64,000 nucleotides of DNA from CAZKNJ01 sp964554185 (GCA_964554185.1 CAZKNJ010000005.1:1-64000), one strand, 5' to 3'. Counted from the first letter of the stretch, positions 45,124 through 53,912 are shown. The notes: generated from the sequence alone by a model not told the origin. A program made the numbers and translations.

Positions 45124-45576
45124 CTAGGAGCGCTCGCCAGCCGCCCGCGCAACTTCCGCCACGATCGCGGCGGCGTTATTGCAGGGCACGGCTATCCGTT
45201 CGCCCTTGGCGGTGACCACGGTGAGGAACTCGCTGGTGCGCCAGATGGTCATGCCAGTGCCGCCAACGTGGATTTCAGCGAGCTTCGACAGCGGCACGCG
45301 GCGGATGAAGGGGAAGTAGCCGAAGATGAGAGCCTTGCGGGTGAGGGTGATGCGGTAGCCGCAGAGGCAGGCGAGGAGGATGAGGCCGATGGGCGCGAAG
45401 AGCGCGAGGAATATCCACTTGAGCGGTGCCCAGACCAGCTCCGACGCCGGCGCGACCGCCCACCCCGCCATCCACAGCGACCACAGCACCGCCGGGACAG
45501 CGAAGGCGGAAAGGCTCACGGGATAGCGCACGCGCAGCACGGTGATGATTATGGACGCATTCCGCCCTCGGCGCAA
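45124..45576 (-). CDS. Small membrane protein with possible PH-like domain
   Basis: 150 aa with two hydrophobic helices (VSLSAFAVPAVLWSLWMAGWAV and WIFLALFAPIGLILLACLCGY) followed by a beta-rich cytoplasmic part (ITLTRKALIFGYFPFIRRVPLSKLAEIHVGG). The strand pattern resembles bacterial PH-like domains. TTG is the apparent start. It lies between the M56 protease gene and the transglutaminase-like gene on the same strand. I do not recognise a named family. Confidence 0.6.
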   Translation of the reverse strand: MRRGRNASIIITVLRVRYPVSLSAFAVPAVLWSLWMAGWAVAPASELVWAPLKWIFLALFAPIGLILLACLCGYRITLTRKALIFGYFPFIRRVPLSKLAEIHVGGTGMTIWRTSEFLTVVTAKGERIAVPCNNAAAIVAEVARAAGERS

Positions 45577-45604
45577 CGCGGGGGGTGGAAGCGGCCAGAG
45601 CGGG

Positions 45605-46513
45605 TCAGTAGCCCAGGAAGCAGGGGAAGAAGCAGCGGAAATCCCGCCAGAGCATCAGGGCCACGATGAAGGCGGTAGGCGCAGCGGCGAGAAGCAGCGA
45701 GACGGCGAGGCGAAGGGACGCGGCGACTGGTTTGCGGTCAAGCAGAGCTTGCAGCCGGAGCCGGGTAGCCTCGTCCATGCCGTTGGCAGGTGTGTTTTCC
45801 TGGCTGTATGCCACCAGCAAGTTAATGTAACGCTCCAGCGGGACCGATTGCAGAATGCGCGCGTCAACCGCAAGTTCGGCGGACCGGCGGTAGCGCTTGA
45901 GCAGAAGTGTTATCGCGCCCAGGTTCAACGTGACAGCAGAAAGGGCTTCCAGCAGCGAAATCCAGAAGTTGTCGCGGCGGCGGTGGTGCATGAGTTCGTG
46001 TTGCAGGATTACCTCCAGGTCTTCGCGCGGGAGGCCGTCCTTCAGACCGGCGGGAAGGAGGATGGCAGCGTCCCAGACACCGCGCAGGCTGGGCGCGGTG
46101 ACGGTTTCGGAGTAGATGACCGGCAGGCCGTGATATGTCTCCACGCTATCACTTGCGCGACCCAGGAAGACGCGCTTACCCCGCCCGCGCAGCCAAAGGC
46201 GGATAAGCAACACCAGCGCGTACAGGAAACCGGCGGTGCCGAGGAACATAATCGTGCGCGAGAGGTCATGCATCAGAAAAAGGTAGTAGGTGGTCTCCAT
46301 CACGATGCGGCCGGTGGCTACGAGCCAGGCGACAGCGATGCCGGAAATCAAACCGAGGACGGCCGCCAACGAGGTGGCGTAAGCGATGGCATGCGCGTCG
46401 TTGGCGGATGGCTTGAGCCGGGAAAAGAGAAGGCGTAGCAACCAAGACGAGGCGGTGAGGCTGAACCACGCCCGCAGGTAGGTCAGAGCGACTGCTTTTA
46501 GTATGAGGGCCAA
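45605..46513 (-). CDS. M56-family (BlaR1-like) membrane metallopeptidase
   Basis: A 302-aa membrane protein with several helices and the zinc site HELMHHRRRDNFW (HExxH) in a cytoplasmic loop, preceded by WDAAILLPAGLKDGLPREDLEVIL, typical of BlaR1/MecR1 M56 peptidases. BlaR1 senses a signal and triggers cleavage of the BlaI repressor. The beta-lactam-sensor domain of BlaR1 is absent here, so another ligand is expected. TTG start directly behind the stop of the BlaI-like gene (adjacent codons), so the two are translationally coupled. Confidence 0.85.
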   Translation of the reverse strand: MALILKAVALTYLRAWFSLTASSWLLRLLFSRLKPSANDAHAIAYATSLAAVLGLISGIAVAWLVATGRIVMETTYYLFLMHDLSRTIMFLGTAGFLYALVLLIRLWLRGRGKRVFLGRASDSVETYHGLPVIYSETVTAPSLRGVWDAAILLPAGLKDGLPREDLEVILQHELMHHRRRDNFWISLLEALSAVTLNLGAITLLLKRYRRSAELAVDARILQSVPLERYINLLVAYSQENTPANGMDEATRLRLQALLDRKPVAASLRLAVSLLLAAAPTAFIVALMLWRDFRCFFPCFLGY

Positions 46514-46894
46514 CTAGCCCTTAATATACCCGCGGCGGCGCAATTCCTCTATCAGCTCGGCCACCGCCTTGGGGTCGGCCATCTCCACCGCATCCACCAG
46601 GTTACTGGCGACTGGCGCGCCGAAAGCCTCCGCGCCGCGCTTGAGCGCTTCCGCCCAGGTCTCGGAGACGTACTCGTCGCGCATCTTGCCCGGACGGTAG
46701 TAGCCCACCCGTCCGACGATGCGCCGCCTGAGGAGGCCCTTGCGGCGGAGTATCTCCGCCGAGTTCGCCACCGACTTGTAGCTGTAGTTCTCGGCGGAGA
46801 GCGCGTTGATGGCTTCCGCCAACTCCGGCGCAGGCATTTCGCCCCGCTCCCAGACTATCTTTAGTATCAGCTCCTGTAGTGGGCCAATTTCCAT
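46514..46894 (-). CDS. BlaI/MecI/CopY-family repressor
   Basis: A 126-aa winged-helix repressor: PLQELILKIVWERGEMPAPELAEAINALSAENYSYKSVANSAEILRRKGLLRRR is the DNA-binding domain, with a helical dimerisation tail. The family includes antibiotic-responsive BlaI and copper-responsive CopY; no CopY-type Cys motif is seen. It pairs with the M56 protease and is divergent from a metal efflux operon whose promoter is a near mirror image of its own, so the repressor probably controls both. Confidence 0.88.
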   Translation of the reverse strand: MEIGPLQELILKIVWERGEMPAPELAEAINALSAENYSYKSVANSAEILRRKGLLRRRIVGRVGYYRPGKMRDEYVSETWAEALKRGAEAFGAPVASNLVDAVEMADPKAVAELIEELRRRGYIKG

Positions 46895-46905
46895 AGGTTA
46901 CATAG

Positions 46906-46914
46906 ATTATACCA
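46906..46914 (-). promoter_or_regulatory. Extended -10 promoter of the BlaI-like gene
   Basis: The minus strand reads TGGTATAAT, with TATAAT ending 11 nt before the ATG at 46894. It is the mirror partner of the box at 46974-46982: in both, TGGTATAATC is followed 10 nt later by the ATG of TATGGA. Confidence 0.65.
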
Positions 46915-46960
46915 GCGCTGGGCGGGAAAACCGCAGATTACCAACGGAATTGCAAATAAG

Positions 46961-47000
46961 TCCATAGCCGCTGTGGTATAATCCATAAGCCGTATGGACT
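46961..47000 (+). promoter_or_regulatory. Extended -10 promoter and candidate operator of the efflux operon
   Basis: TGGTATAAT (46974-46982) is an extended -10 whose box ends 11 nt before ATG 46994. Around it are TCCATA-GCCG (46961-46970), TCCATA-AGCCG (46982-46992) and TATGGA (46993-46998). The last two form a perfect dyad with a 5-bp spacer that overlaps the start codon. This is a good candidate binding site for the divergent BlaI-like repressor. Confidence 0.6.
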
Positions 47001-47886
47001 ACAGGCCTTTTCTACTAACTGGGATACTTGCCGCAATCGCAGTATTGGCGCCCGCAACCGCTAGTTCTCTGGCGGCGGATGACGACGGCGCAGTGGTCGT
47101 GAAAACTTCGCACGCGCAGGAGCAGCCGCAGCGTGAGAATAGGTTGCGGGATGATGCGTACGCCGCGTTGCGGCAAGCGTTGGCGGAGACACCGGAGCTT
47201 CCGGCGGTGCCGGGATATCCGGCCGGGCTGCTGGAAGTGTGGCAACTGGCGGCGGCGCAGCATCCATCCATCAGACTGGTGGCGAGCGGAATAGCCGAAA
47301 TGCAACAGAAGCTGGATCCGGCATCCGCGCCACCCGACCCGATGCTGTCGTTCATGTTGATGAACCACCCGGTGGCCGACCCGTTCAGTTGGGATTCGCC
47401 CATGACGGGCGAGCGCATTGGCATAATGCAGATGCTGGAGCGCAGCAGCAAGCGCAAGGCGCGCCGTGCCATGGCCGAGGTGGAGGTGGAGGCGCAGCGC
47501 GACCGGCTGGCCAGCGCGAAGTACGCCATCGGCGGAAAGCTGCTGGACTCGTGGTTTGAACTAGCGGAAGCGGACGTGCGGCTGCAGCAGCTTGAGCGCA
47601 ACGAGAAGCTGCTGGAGGCGTTGCGGGAAGTAGTGCGGCTGAGCTTCGAGGTGAACCGCGCACCGCAGGCGGACCTGCTGGCGGCCGAAGAGAAGTTGGC
47701 CGAGCTTAAGCAGATGCGCGCTGACATCACGGCCATGCGCGAGACTGCGCGGGCGATGCTGGCGATGGCTGCGGGGGTGAAGCTGGAGGAACTGCCGGAG
47801 TTCGGCGAGATGGCGGTGCCGGAGTTTGCGTTCACCGAGCCGGATAGCTGGGACGGAGTTGCGGCGGAGGCGGCGGCGTTGCATCC
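46994..47886 (+). CDS. TolC/CusC-family outer-membrane efflux protein, 5' part (cut by gap)
   Basis: 297 codons up to the N-run. A signal peptide (FLLTGILAAIAVLAPATAS) is followed by an OEP-type helical hairpin: VPGYPAGLLEVWQLAAAQHPSIRLVASGIAEMQQKLDPASAPPDP, then long coiled-coil helices (ARRAMAEVEVEAQRDRLASAKYAIGGKLLDSWFELAEADVRLQQLERNEKLLEALREVV). It is the outer-membrane channel of the RND pump encoded downstream. Normal members have about 430-480 aa, so some 120-170 residues fall in the gap or beyond it. The start codon overlaps the TATGGA half of the candidate operator. Confidence 0.85.
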
Positions 47887-47986
47887 NNNNNNNNNNNNNN
47901 NNNNNNNNNNNNNNNNNNNNNNNNNNNNNNNNNNNNNNNNNNNNNNNNNNNNNNNNNNNNNNNNNNNNNNNNNNNNNNNNNNNNNN
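47887..47986. other. Assembly gap (100 N)
   Basis: Exactly 100 unknown bases, the usual placeholder for a gap of unknown size. The reading frame before it differs from the frame ending after it at 48036, so the true length is not 100 bp if both parts belong to one intact gene. Confidence 0.99.
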
Positions 47987-48036
47987 AGGCCACGCTGGAT
48001 TACCTCACTTTCGGGCTACTGCGGAGGACTGAATGA
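47987..48036 (+). CDS. TolC-family efflux protein, 3' end after the gap
   Basis: Reads ATLDYLTFGLLRRTE then TGA. The stop overlaps the ATG of the next gene (ATGA), a typical operon junction, and the residue pattern fits the last helix of an outer-membrane efflux protein. The frame is the only one of three ending at the downstream start. Assigned as the C-terminus of the gene starting at 46994 by position; the link is inference because the gap intervenes. Confidence 0.5.
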
Positions 48037-48653
48037 TGGAAAACCACCAAGAACCCAATGGACAAAAGCAGAAGAGCACCGCGGCGTTTCCCAGTGTGCT
48101 GATTGCGCTGGTGGCGCTGGCGGTTATCGCGTTTGTGGGATGGAAACTGCTGCAACCGCCACCAGCGCCGCCGGTGCCGGCGGAGAAGCCCGCGGCTGCA
48201 ACTCCGGCGCCAACAACCCCGGTGGAGACTCCCAAGGCGGGAGCCGAGTTGGCTACAAACACGGAAGATCCAATCTGCGGGATGAATCCGCAGCGGTCAG
48301 CGCAGCGCGTGGAGGCGAAGTTTACCGACGGCAAGCTGCTGGCGTTTGACAGCCTCGCCTGCTACTACGAGTACGTCGAGAAGGACACCGAAGCAGCGCC
48401 AGTGCGTGAGCGCGTAGTCGCTTACGACACGTACAAGAATGCCGAGCCACTGCTGCTGGAATTCAGCGACGCGGTGTGGTTGATTGGCCTAGAGCGGCCG
48501 GTGTCCGGCGCGATGCCACCGGGAGCGGCGGCTTTCCGCACCGAAGAGGACGCGCGGAAGGCGATGGGGAACCTGGGCGGGCGCGTCGCCACTGCGGCGG
48601 AGATGAAGGACTACGTTTACCAATACTTGAAGGACAACGGCGTCATCCAATAG
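48033..48653 (+). CDS. Membrane-anchored NosL-like protein 1
   Basis: 206 aa: an N-terminal transmembrane anchor (FPSVLIALVALAVIAFVGWKLL), a Pro/Ala-rich linker (about residues 45-75), then a NosL-like domain beginning DPICGMNPQRSAQRVEAKFTDGKLLAFDSLACYYEYVEKD. The CGM motif and following Cys are where NosL and related copper chaperones bind Cu(I). It is followed by a second, distinct NosL-like gene and by cusB/cusA-like genes, suggesting that it hands copper or silver to the pump. Confidence 0.7.
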   Translation: MMENHQEPNGQKQKSTAAFPSVLIALVALAVIAFVGWKLLQPPPAPPVPAEKPAAATPAPTTPVETPKAGAELATNTEDPICGMNPQRSAQRVEAKFTDGKLLAFDSLACYYEYVEKDTEAAPVRERVVAYDTYKNAEPLLLEFSDAVWLIGLERPVSGAMPPGAAAFRTEEDARKAMGNLGGRVATAAEMKDYVYQYLKDNGVIQ

Positions 48654-48685
48654 GACGCCTAACCTGGACCATTCTGGAGGATACT

Positions 48686-49300
48686 ATGGGAAAGAGATTG
48701 CTTGCTTTGCTTACTATCATCGCCGTGCTGGCCGCGGCCTGGCTCATCACGGTCGCCGTCTTTGCCGAAGAGAAGGGCAAGGGCGAGACGACACGCTGCC
48801 CGTACTGCTCAATGGACACGAGCAAGTCGCCCACCGAGGTTATCGCTATGTACCAGGAGAAGGGCAATAAGCCCCAGGAAGTTCACTTCCAGTCCATCGG
48901 CTGCTACATGCACATTGCCATGTCCGGCGACGATGAAGGGACTTACAGCGGCGCGAAGGTGCTGGACACTTCCACCTTCGGCGGGAAGAAGCTGCGCTAC
49001 ACCGCGCTGGAGAAGGCGTGGTATGTGCCGGTGAAGTCGCTCAAGGGGTCAATGCCTCCGTACTTCGCGAGCTTTGCGCAGAAGGCGGACGCGGAGAAGT
49101 ACGCTCAGCAACATGAGAGTAGCGCGCTTGGATTCAAGGAAGTTCACAAGCTTGTGATGAAAGAGATTGGCGACGAGGAAGGTGAGCACTCAATGCACGG
49201 CGGGTCCGACGATATGCACGGAAGCGACTGCGGGCAAGGCGGCGAGTGCGAACACAATAGCGACGCGCAGAAGCAGGAAAGCTGCGGCTGCTGCGGGTAG
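48686..49300 (+). CDS. NosL-like protein 2 with Cys/His-rich tail
   Basis: 204 aa with an N-terminal export segment (LLALLTIIAVLAAAWLITVAVFAEE), a NosL-type domain starting RCPYCSMDTSKSPTE with QSIGCYMHIAM and AWYVPVKSLKGSMPPYFASFAQKADAEKYAQQH. The C-terminal tail is dense in His and Cys (SMHGGSDDMHGSDCGQGGECEHN to ESCGCCG), an obvious metal-binding segment. GGAGG precedes ATG 48686. It sits 32 bp after NosL-like 1. Likely a periplasmic metal scavenger or chaperone. Confidence 0.72.
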   Translation: MGKRLLALLTIIAVLAAAWLITVAVFAEEKGKGETTRCPYCSMDTSKSPTEVIAMYQEKGNKPQEVHFQSIGCYMHIAMSGDDEGTYSGAKVLDTSTFGGKKLRYTALEKAWYVPVKSLKGSMPPYFASFAQKADAEKYAQQHESSALGFKEVHKLVMKEIGDEEGEHSMHGGSDDMHGSDCGQGGECEHNSDAQKQESCGCCG

Positions 49301-49340
49301 TCATCGCGCCTGTTTGCGGGCGGGTCTCCGGAGGTGACCG

Positions 49341-50699
49341 ATGGTCAGAGTTAATGCCGGTGTGATTGTGTTCTTGCTGGGATGCATCGTACTGCTGGGC
49401 GCTGCGGTGGTGGCGCAGCGGAGCCAGGTGAACCGCATGCTGCTCGCAGGCTACGAACGGATACGCGCAGAAAGCGAGTCCCAGCAGGGGCGCATCTTCA
49501 TCGACTCAATGCACCCGTGGATTACCTCGGACAAGCCGGGAACCTGCCCCATCTGCGGGATGGAGCTGATTGAGGTCTCGCTGGAGGAGGCCAAGGCGAT
49601 GCAAGCGGCGGTGGACGCGGACGTGGTCACCGTCAGCCTGCCGCCGCAGCAGCGGGTGGTGGCGAATGTCGCGCTGGAAGAAGCGAAGCGGATTGAGTGT
49701 GCCGAGCGGATTACGGTAGTCGGTGAAATCGTCATTCCCGATAACGCAACACACACAGAGACGAGCTGGGTGGCCGGGCGGATTGACCGGCTGCGGGCGC
49801 GCACGGTGGGCGACCACATTGCCAAAGGCGCGCCGCTGCTGGAGGTTTACAGCGAAGACCTGGTGGCGGCGCAGGAGGAGTACCTCGTCGCGCTTAAGAC
49901 GGTGGAGAAGATGGAGGCGGCGGGCTACCCGGAACTCGCGGAAAGCAGCCGGAAGCTGGCGGCTTCTACTGCGCGTAAGATGAGCCTCCTCGGGCTGACC
50001 GACGCCCAGATTGACGAAGTCGCCAAGACCGGGAAGGCGCGCGACACGGTCACGGTTTACGCGAAGTACGGCGGCGTGATACTTGAGGTTTACGCCGATG
50101 AGGGAATGTACGTACCCGCAGGCGGGATGATACTACAGGCGGCGCAGCTCAACCCGGTGTGGACAGAGCTGCACATCTACGAGGCCGACCAGGAGCGGGT
50201 GAATATCGGAGACGAGGTGCGCATTACCGGTGCGGGGCTGCCGGCGGATGGAATCTCCGGGCGCATCTTTGAGTTCAAGCCCGTGCTGGAGGAGTCTAAG
50301 CGCACGCTCATTGCCCGGGCGAGCATCCCCAACCCCGGCGGCCGGCTCAAACCGGGCTCGTTTGTAGACGGCGAGATACTGAAGCGGGATCTCGACAATC
50401 CGCTGGTGGTGCCGCGCGACGCCGTGCTGGTCACCGGCAAGGGCGCGCGGGTGTGGGTGCCGAGCCCAGACGTGGAAAACCAGTACGAGCCGCGCGAGGT
50501 GGAAATCGGGCGGGTGCTGGGCGAGGAGCGCGAGTATTACGAAGTGTTATCCGGCCTGCGCGAGAACCAGCTGGTGGTCCAAGGCGCAGTTTTCCTGGTG
50601 GACAGCGAGGCTGAGTTTCTGTCGGTGCGCAGCGGCCGCACAGGCGATCAAGCGAACGACGGCAAGGTCGAAGAGCCGGACAAGGAGCATGCGCCTTGA
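49341..50699 (+). CDS. CusB-like RND periplasmic adaptor with heavy-metal-binding domain
   Basis: A 452-aa membrane-fusion protein: N-terminal anchor (VIVFLLGCIVLLGAAVVAQ), a heavy-metal-binding segment with SMHP (56-59) and CPICGM (69-74), then HlyD-type barrel-sandwich and beta-barrel domains (RITVVGEIVIPDNATHTETSWVAGRIDRLRARTVGDHIAKGAPLLEVYSEDL, helical hairpin after it). The SxHP...CPxCGM arrangement is characteristic of Cu/Ag-type adaptors. It ends 42 bp before the pump gene. Confidence 0.9.
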   Translation: MVRVNAGVIVFLLGCIVLLGAAVVAQRSQVNRMLLAGYERIRAESESQQGRIFIDSMHPWITSDKPGTCPICGMELIEVSLEEAKAMQAAVDADVVTVSLPPQQRVVANVALEEAKRIECAERITVVGEIVIPDNATHTETSWVAGRIDRLRARTVGDHIAKGAPLLEVYSEDLVAAQEEYLVALKTVEKMEAAGYPELAESSRKLAASTARKMSLLGLTDAQIDEVAKTGKARDTVTVYAKYGGVILEVYADEGMYVPAGGMILQAAQLNPVWTELHIYEADQERVNIGDEVRITGAGLPADGISGRIFEFKPVLEESKRTLIARASIPNPGGRLKPGSFVDGEILKRDLDNPLVVPRDAVLVTGKGARVWVPSPDVENQYEPREVEIGRVLGEEREYYEVLSGLRENQLVVQGAVFLVDSEAEFLSVRSGRTGDQANDGKVEEPDKEHAP

Positions 50700-50741
50700 G
50701 CGCGTCGGCGAACACACTTTACGGCGGAGGTCTCTGCACGA

Positions 50742-53700
50742 GTGATTAACTCGGTAGTTGAGTTCTGCACGAAGAACCGGCTCATCGTCCTGGTAGCCTT
50801 CATCGTGCTCGTCGCCGCGGGGTGGAGCGCGATGGTCAACACGCCGGTGGACGCCATCCCCGACCTGAGCGACAACCAGGTCATCATCTTCACTCCCTAC
50901 ATGGGCCGTTCGCCGGCGACGGTGGAGGACCAGGTCACCTACCCGCTGGAAACCGCGATGATGGGGCTGCCGCATGTGAAGGACGTGCGAGGGCAGAGCC
51001 ACTACGGGATGAGCTTTATCTACGTCATCTTTGACGACCAGGTGGATATCTACTTCGCCCGCAGCCGGGTCCTGGAGCGGTTGAGCAGCGCGGTAGACCT
51101 GCTACCGGAAGGGGTGGCGCCGCAGCTCGGCCCGGAAGGGACGGGCGTCGGGCATGTGCTGTGGTATGTGCTGAAGAGCGACCAGGGACACAACCTCGCG
51201 GAGCTGCGGTCGTTGCAGGACTGGTATGTGCGCTACCAGCTCGCCGCGGTGGACGGCGTGGCGGAATGCGCCAGCATCGGCGGCTTTGTCAAGGAATACC
51301 AGGTTGACTTGCACCCGGAGAAGCTGCGGGAGTACGGCATCAGCTCCGGCATGGTAGCGCAGGCCCTGAAGAACGCCAACGACGAGGTGGGCGGGAGGCT
51401 GCTGGAGCAGAGCGACGTGGAGTACTTCATCCGCGGCGAAGGCTACTTGAAGGGCGTGCGCGACATTGAGAACATCGTCATCACCACTGGCAGCAACGGC
51501 GTGCCGGTGCTGGTTAAGCACGTGGCGGCGGTGCAAGAAGGTACGGCTATCCGGCGCGGAATGCTGGAGATGAACGGCGAGGGCGAGGTCGCCGGCGGCA
51601 TCATTGTGATGCGCTACGGCGACAACGCGGCGCAGGTGATTAAGCGCGTAAAGGATAAGATTGAACAAGTGCAGCGCGGGTTGCCGGAAGGAGTGCGCAT
51701 TGAGATAGTGCACGACCGTTCGGAGCTCATCAACCGCGCCATCGGCACGGTGCGCCACACGCTCATCTACGAAATCATCGTCGTGGTGCTGGTCATCGCC
51801 GTGTTCCTGCTGGACTTCCGCAGCAGCATGGTGATTGTCACGGTGATACCGACCGCGGTGCTAGGAGCATTCCTGTTGATGCGCGCGTTCCACATCACCA
51901 GCAACATCATGAGCCTGATGGGGATTGCGGTGGCCATCGGCGTGATTGTGGATGACGGCATTGTGCTGGTGGAAAACGCGCAACGGCACCTGTCTGCTGC
52001 AGTGGCGCGCTACGGCCGGCTGAGCGGGCAACAGGCTTACGACGTAATTGTCAACGCCTGCAAGCAGGTCGCCAAGCCGGTGTTCTTCACCACGCTCATC
52101 ATCCTGTTGAGCTTCATTCCGGTGTTCCTGCTGCACGGGCAGGAGGGCAAGCTGTTCATTCCGCTAGCATTCACCAAGAGCGCGGTGATGCTGGTTTCGG
52201 CGGTGCTGGCGGTAACACTGACACCAGTGCTGATGACCTTCATGCTGGGCCGTTCCGGCACCGATACCGGGCAGAATCCGGTCACCCGGTTCTTTGACTG
52301 GATGTACGAGCCAGTGGTTAAGTGGGCGCTCAGGTTCGGGCCGCTGGTGATAATGGCGGCACTCGCGGTGCTGATTCTCACCTGGCCGGTCTACCGTGGA
52401 TTGGGCAAGGAATTTATGCCCAATCTAAACGAGGGCGAGCTGCTGTTCATGCCCATCACTCTGCCCAACATCACGGTGTCCGAGGCCAAGCGCGTGATGC
52501 AGGTGCAGGACAAGATAATGATGAGCCATCCGCAGGTGAAGCGCGTGCTGGGAAAGGTCGGCCGCGCGGAAACCGCCACCGATCCGGCTCCGGTAAGCAT
52601 GATTGAGACCTTTGTGCAGCTCACCGATCCCAAGACCTGGCCGCACGGCAAGACTATAGATGATATACGCAGTGAGCTGGACGCGATGTTGAAGATCCCG
52701 GGCGTCACTAACGGCTGGACTATGCCCATTATCAACCGCATACAGATGCTCGCTACCGGGGTGCGCACGGATGTCGGCATCAAGATATACGGAGACAATC
52801 TGGATGAGCTGTCGCAGTTGGCGCTGGAAGCGGAGCACATCGCGCGGGGAATCCCTGGCGCCGTGGATGTGTTCGCCGAGCGTGTACTGGGCGGGCAGTA
52901 CATTGATATCGCCGTGAACAGGGAGAAAGCCGCGCGCTACGGGCTGAACCTGGAGGACGTGCAGGCGGTCATCCGCACGGCCATCGGCGGAATGAAGCAA
53001 ACCACCGCGGTTGAGGGCCGGGCTCGCTACCCCATCCGCATCCGCTACGCCCGCGAGAACCGCAGCGACCTGGAAGCGGTGATGGACACGCTGGTGATGA
53101 CGCCCACGCGCGGGGAAGTGCCGCTGCGGATGGTGGCGGAGGCCGAATACACAGAAGGCCCGCCGATGATCAGCAGCGAAAACGGGCTGCTGCGGTCGCT
53201 GGTGTTCGTCAATATCCGCGGGCGGGATCTGGGCTCCACGGTGGAGGCGCTGGACAAGGCGCTGGCGGATAATCTCACGATCCCTCCGGGTTATTACTAC
53301 CGCATCAGCGGCCAGTGGGCGAACCAGGTGCGCGCAGCAGCAACACTGCGCTTCATCATGCCGCTGGTGTTGCTGGTGATACTAGTGCTGCTGTACCTCA
53401 CTTTTAACAGCCTGACGGACGCGCTGATTGTGATGCTGTCCGTGCCGTTTGCGCTGGTCGGCGGAGTGCTGCTCATCGCCAGCTCGACATACAACCTTAG
53501 CGTGGCTGTATGGGTTGGTTTCATCGCGCTATTCGGCGTAGCAGTAAACACCGGCGTGCTGATGATGGTCTATCTGAATGAAGCAATGGACCGGGTGATA
53601 GCCGAGAAAGGAACGGGCGCCGTCACACCGGCGGACATTCTGCGCGCGGCCTACGAAGGTTCGGCGATGCGGCTGCGTCCCAAGCTGATGACGGTGGCAA

Positions 53701-53912
53701 CGTCACTCTTCGGGCTGCTTCCCATCATGTGGGAGACCGGAACCGGCAGCGAGGTCATGCGGCCCATCGCCATGCCGCTGGTCGGCGGGCTTATCAGTTC
53801 CACGGTGCTAGTGCTAATCGTGATACCGGTCGTCTTCGCGGTGGCGCGGCGGGTGGAGCTGAAGCTTACCGGCAGCGTGTCGGTTCGAGGGGAATCAGCC
53901 TTCGGACATTAG
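50742..53912 (+). CDS. CusA/CzcA-like heavy-metal efflux RND pump
   Basis: A 1056-aa inner-membrane proton/metal antiporter with the RND architecture: TM1 then a large periplasmic loop (starting DAIPDLSDNQVIIFTPYMGRSPATVEDQVTYPLE), a helix bundle with IMSLMGIAVAIGVIVDDGIVLVENAQRHL, a second periplasmic loop and the second helix bundle ending in VLVLIVIPVVFAVARR. YPLETAMMGLPHVKDVRGQSHYGMSF is typical of the HME subfamily. GTG start with GGAGG 11 nt upstream. Substrate is most likely Cu(I)/Ag(I), judging from the NosL-like and CusB-like partners. Confidence 0.94.
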   Translation: MINSVVEFCTKNRLIVLVAFIVLVAAGWSAMVNTPVDAIPDLSDNQVIIFTPYMGRSPATVEDQVTYPLETAMMGLPHVKDVRGQSHYGMSFIYVIFDDQVDIYFARSRVLERLSSAVDLLPEGVAPQLGPEGTGVGHVLWYVLKSDQGHNLAELRSLQDWYVRYQLAAVDGVAECASIGGFVKEYQVDLHPEKLREYGISSGMVAQALKNANDEVGGRLLEQSDVEYFIRGEGYLKGVRDIENIVITTGSNGVPVLVKHVAAVQEGTAIRRGMLEMNGEGEVAGGIIVMRYGDNAAQVIKRVKDKIEQVQRGLPEGVRIEIVHDRSELINRAIGTVRHTLIYEIIVVVLVIAVFLLDFRSSMVIVTVIPTAVLGAFLLMRAFHITSNIMSLMGIAVAIGVIVDDGIVLVENAQRHLSAAVARYGRLSGQQAYDVIVNACKQVAKPVFFTTLIILLSFIPVFLLHGQEGKLFIPLAFTKSAVMLVSAVLAVTLTPVLMTFMLGRSGTDTGQNPVTRFFDWMYEPVVKWALRFGPLVIMAALAVLILTWPVYRGLGKEFMPNLNEGELLFMPITLPNITVSEAKRVMQVQDKIMMSHPQVKRVLGKVGRAETATDPAPVSMIETFVQLTDPKTWPHGKTIDDIRSELDAMLKIPGVTNGWTMPIINRIQMLATGVRTDVGIKIYGDNLDELSQLALEAEHIARGIPGAVDVFAERVLGGQYIDIAVNREKAARYGLNLEDVQAVIRTAIGGMKQTTAVEGRARYPIRIRYARENRSDLEAVMDTLVMTPTRGEVPLRMVAEAEYTEGPPMISSENGLLRSLVFVNIRGRDLGSTVEALDKALADNLTIPPGYYYRISGQWANQVRAAATLRFIMPLVLLVILVLLYLTFNSLTDALIVMLSVPFALVGGVLLIASSTYNLSVAVWVGFIALFGVAVNTGVLMMVYLNEAMDRVIAEKGTGAVTPADILRAAYEGSAMRLRPKLMTVATSLFGLLPIMWETGTGSEVMRPIAMPLVGGLISSTVLVLIVIPVVFAVARRVELKLTGSVSVRGESAFGH

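Noticed and set aside
45605..46894. Beta-lactam resistance regulation by BlaR1/BlaI
   Set aside because: The M56 protein lacks the penicillin-binding sensor domain and no beta-lactamase gene is near; the neighbours are metal efflux genes.
47887..48349. Fusion of the TolC-like frame across the N-run into the next gene
   Set aside because: It exists only because the 100 N are translated; the sequence after the gap has its own stop and start (ATGA at 48033-48036).
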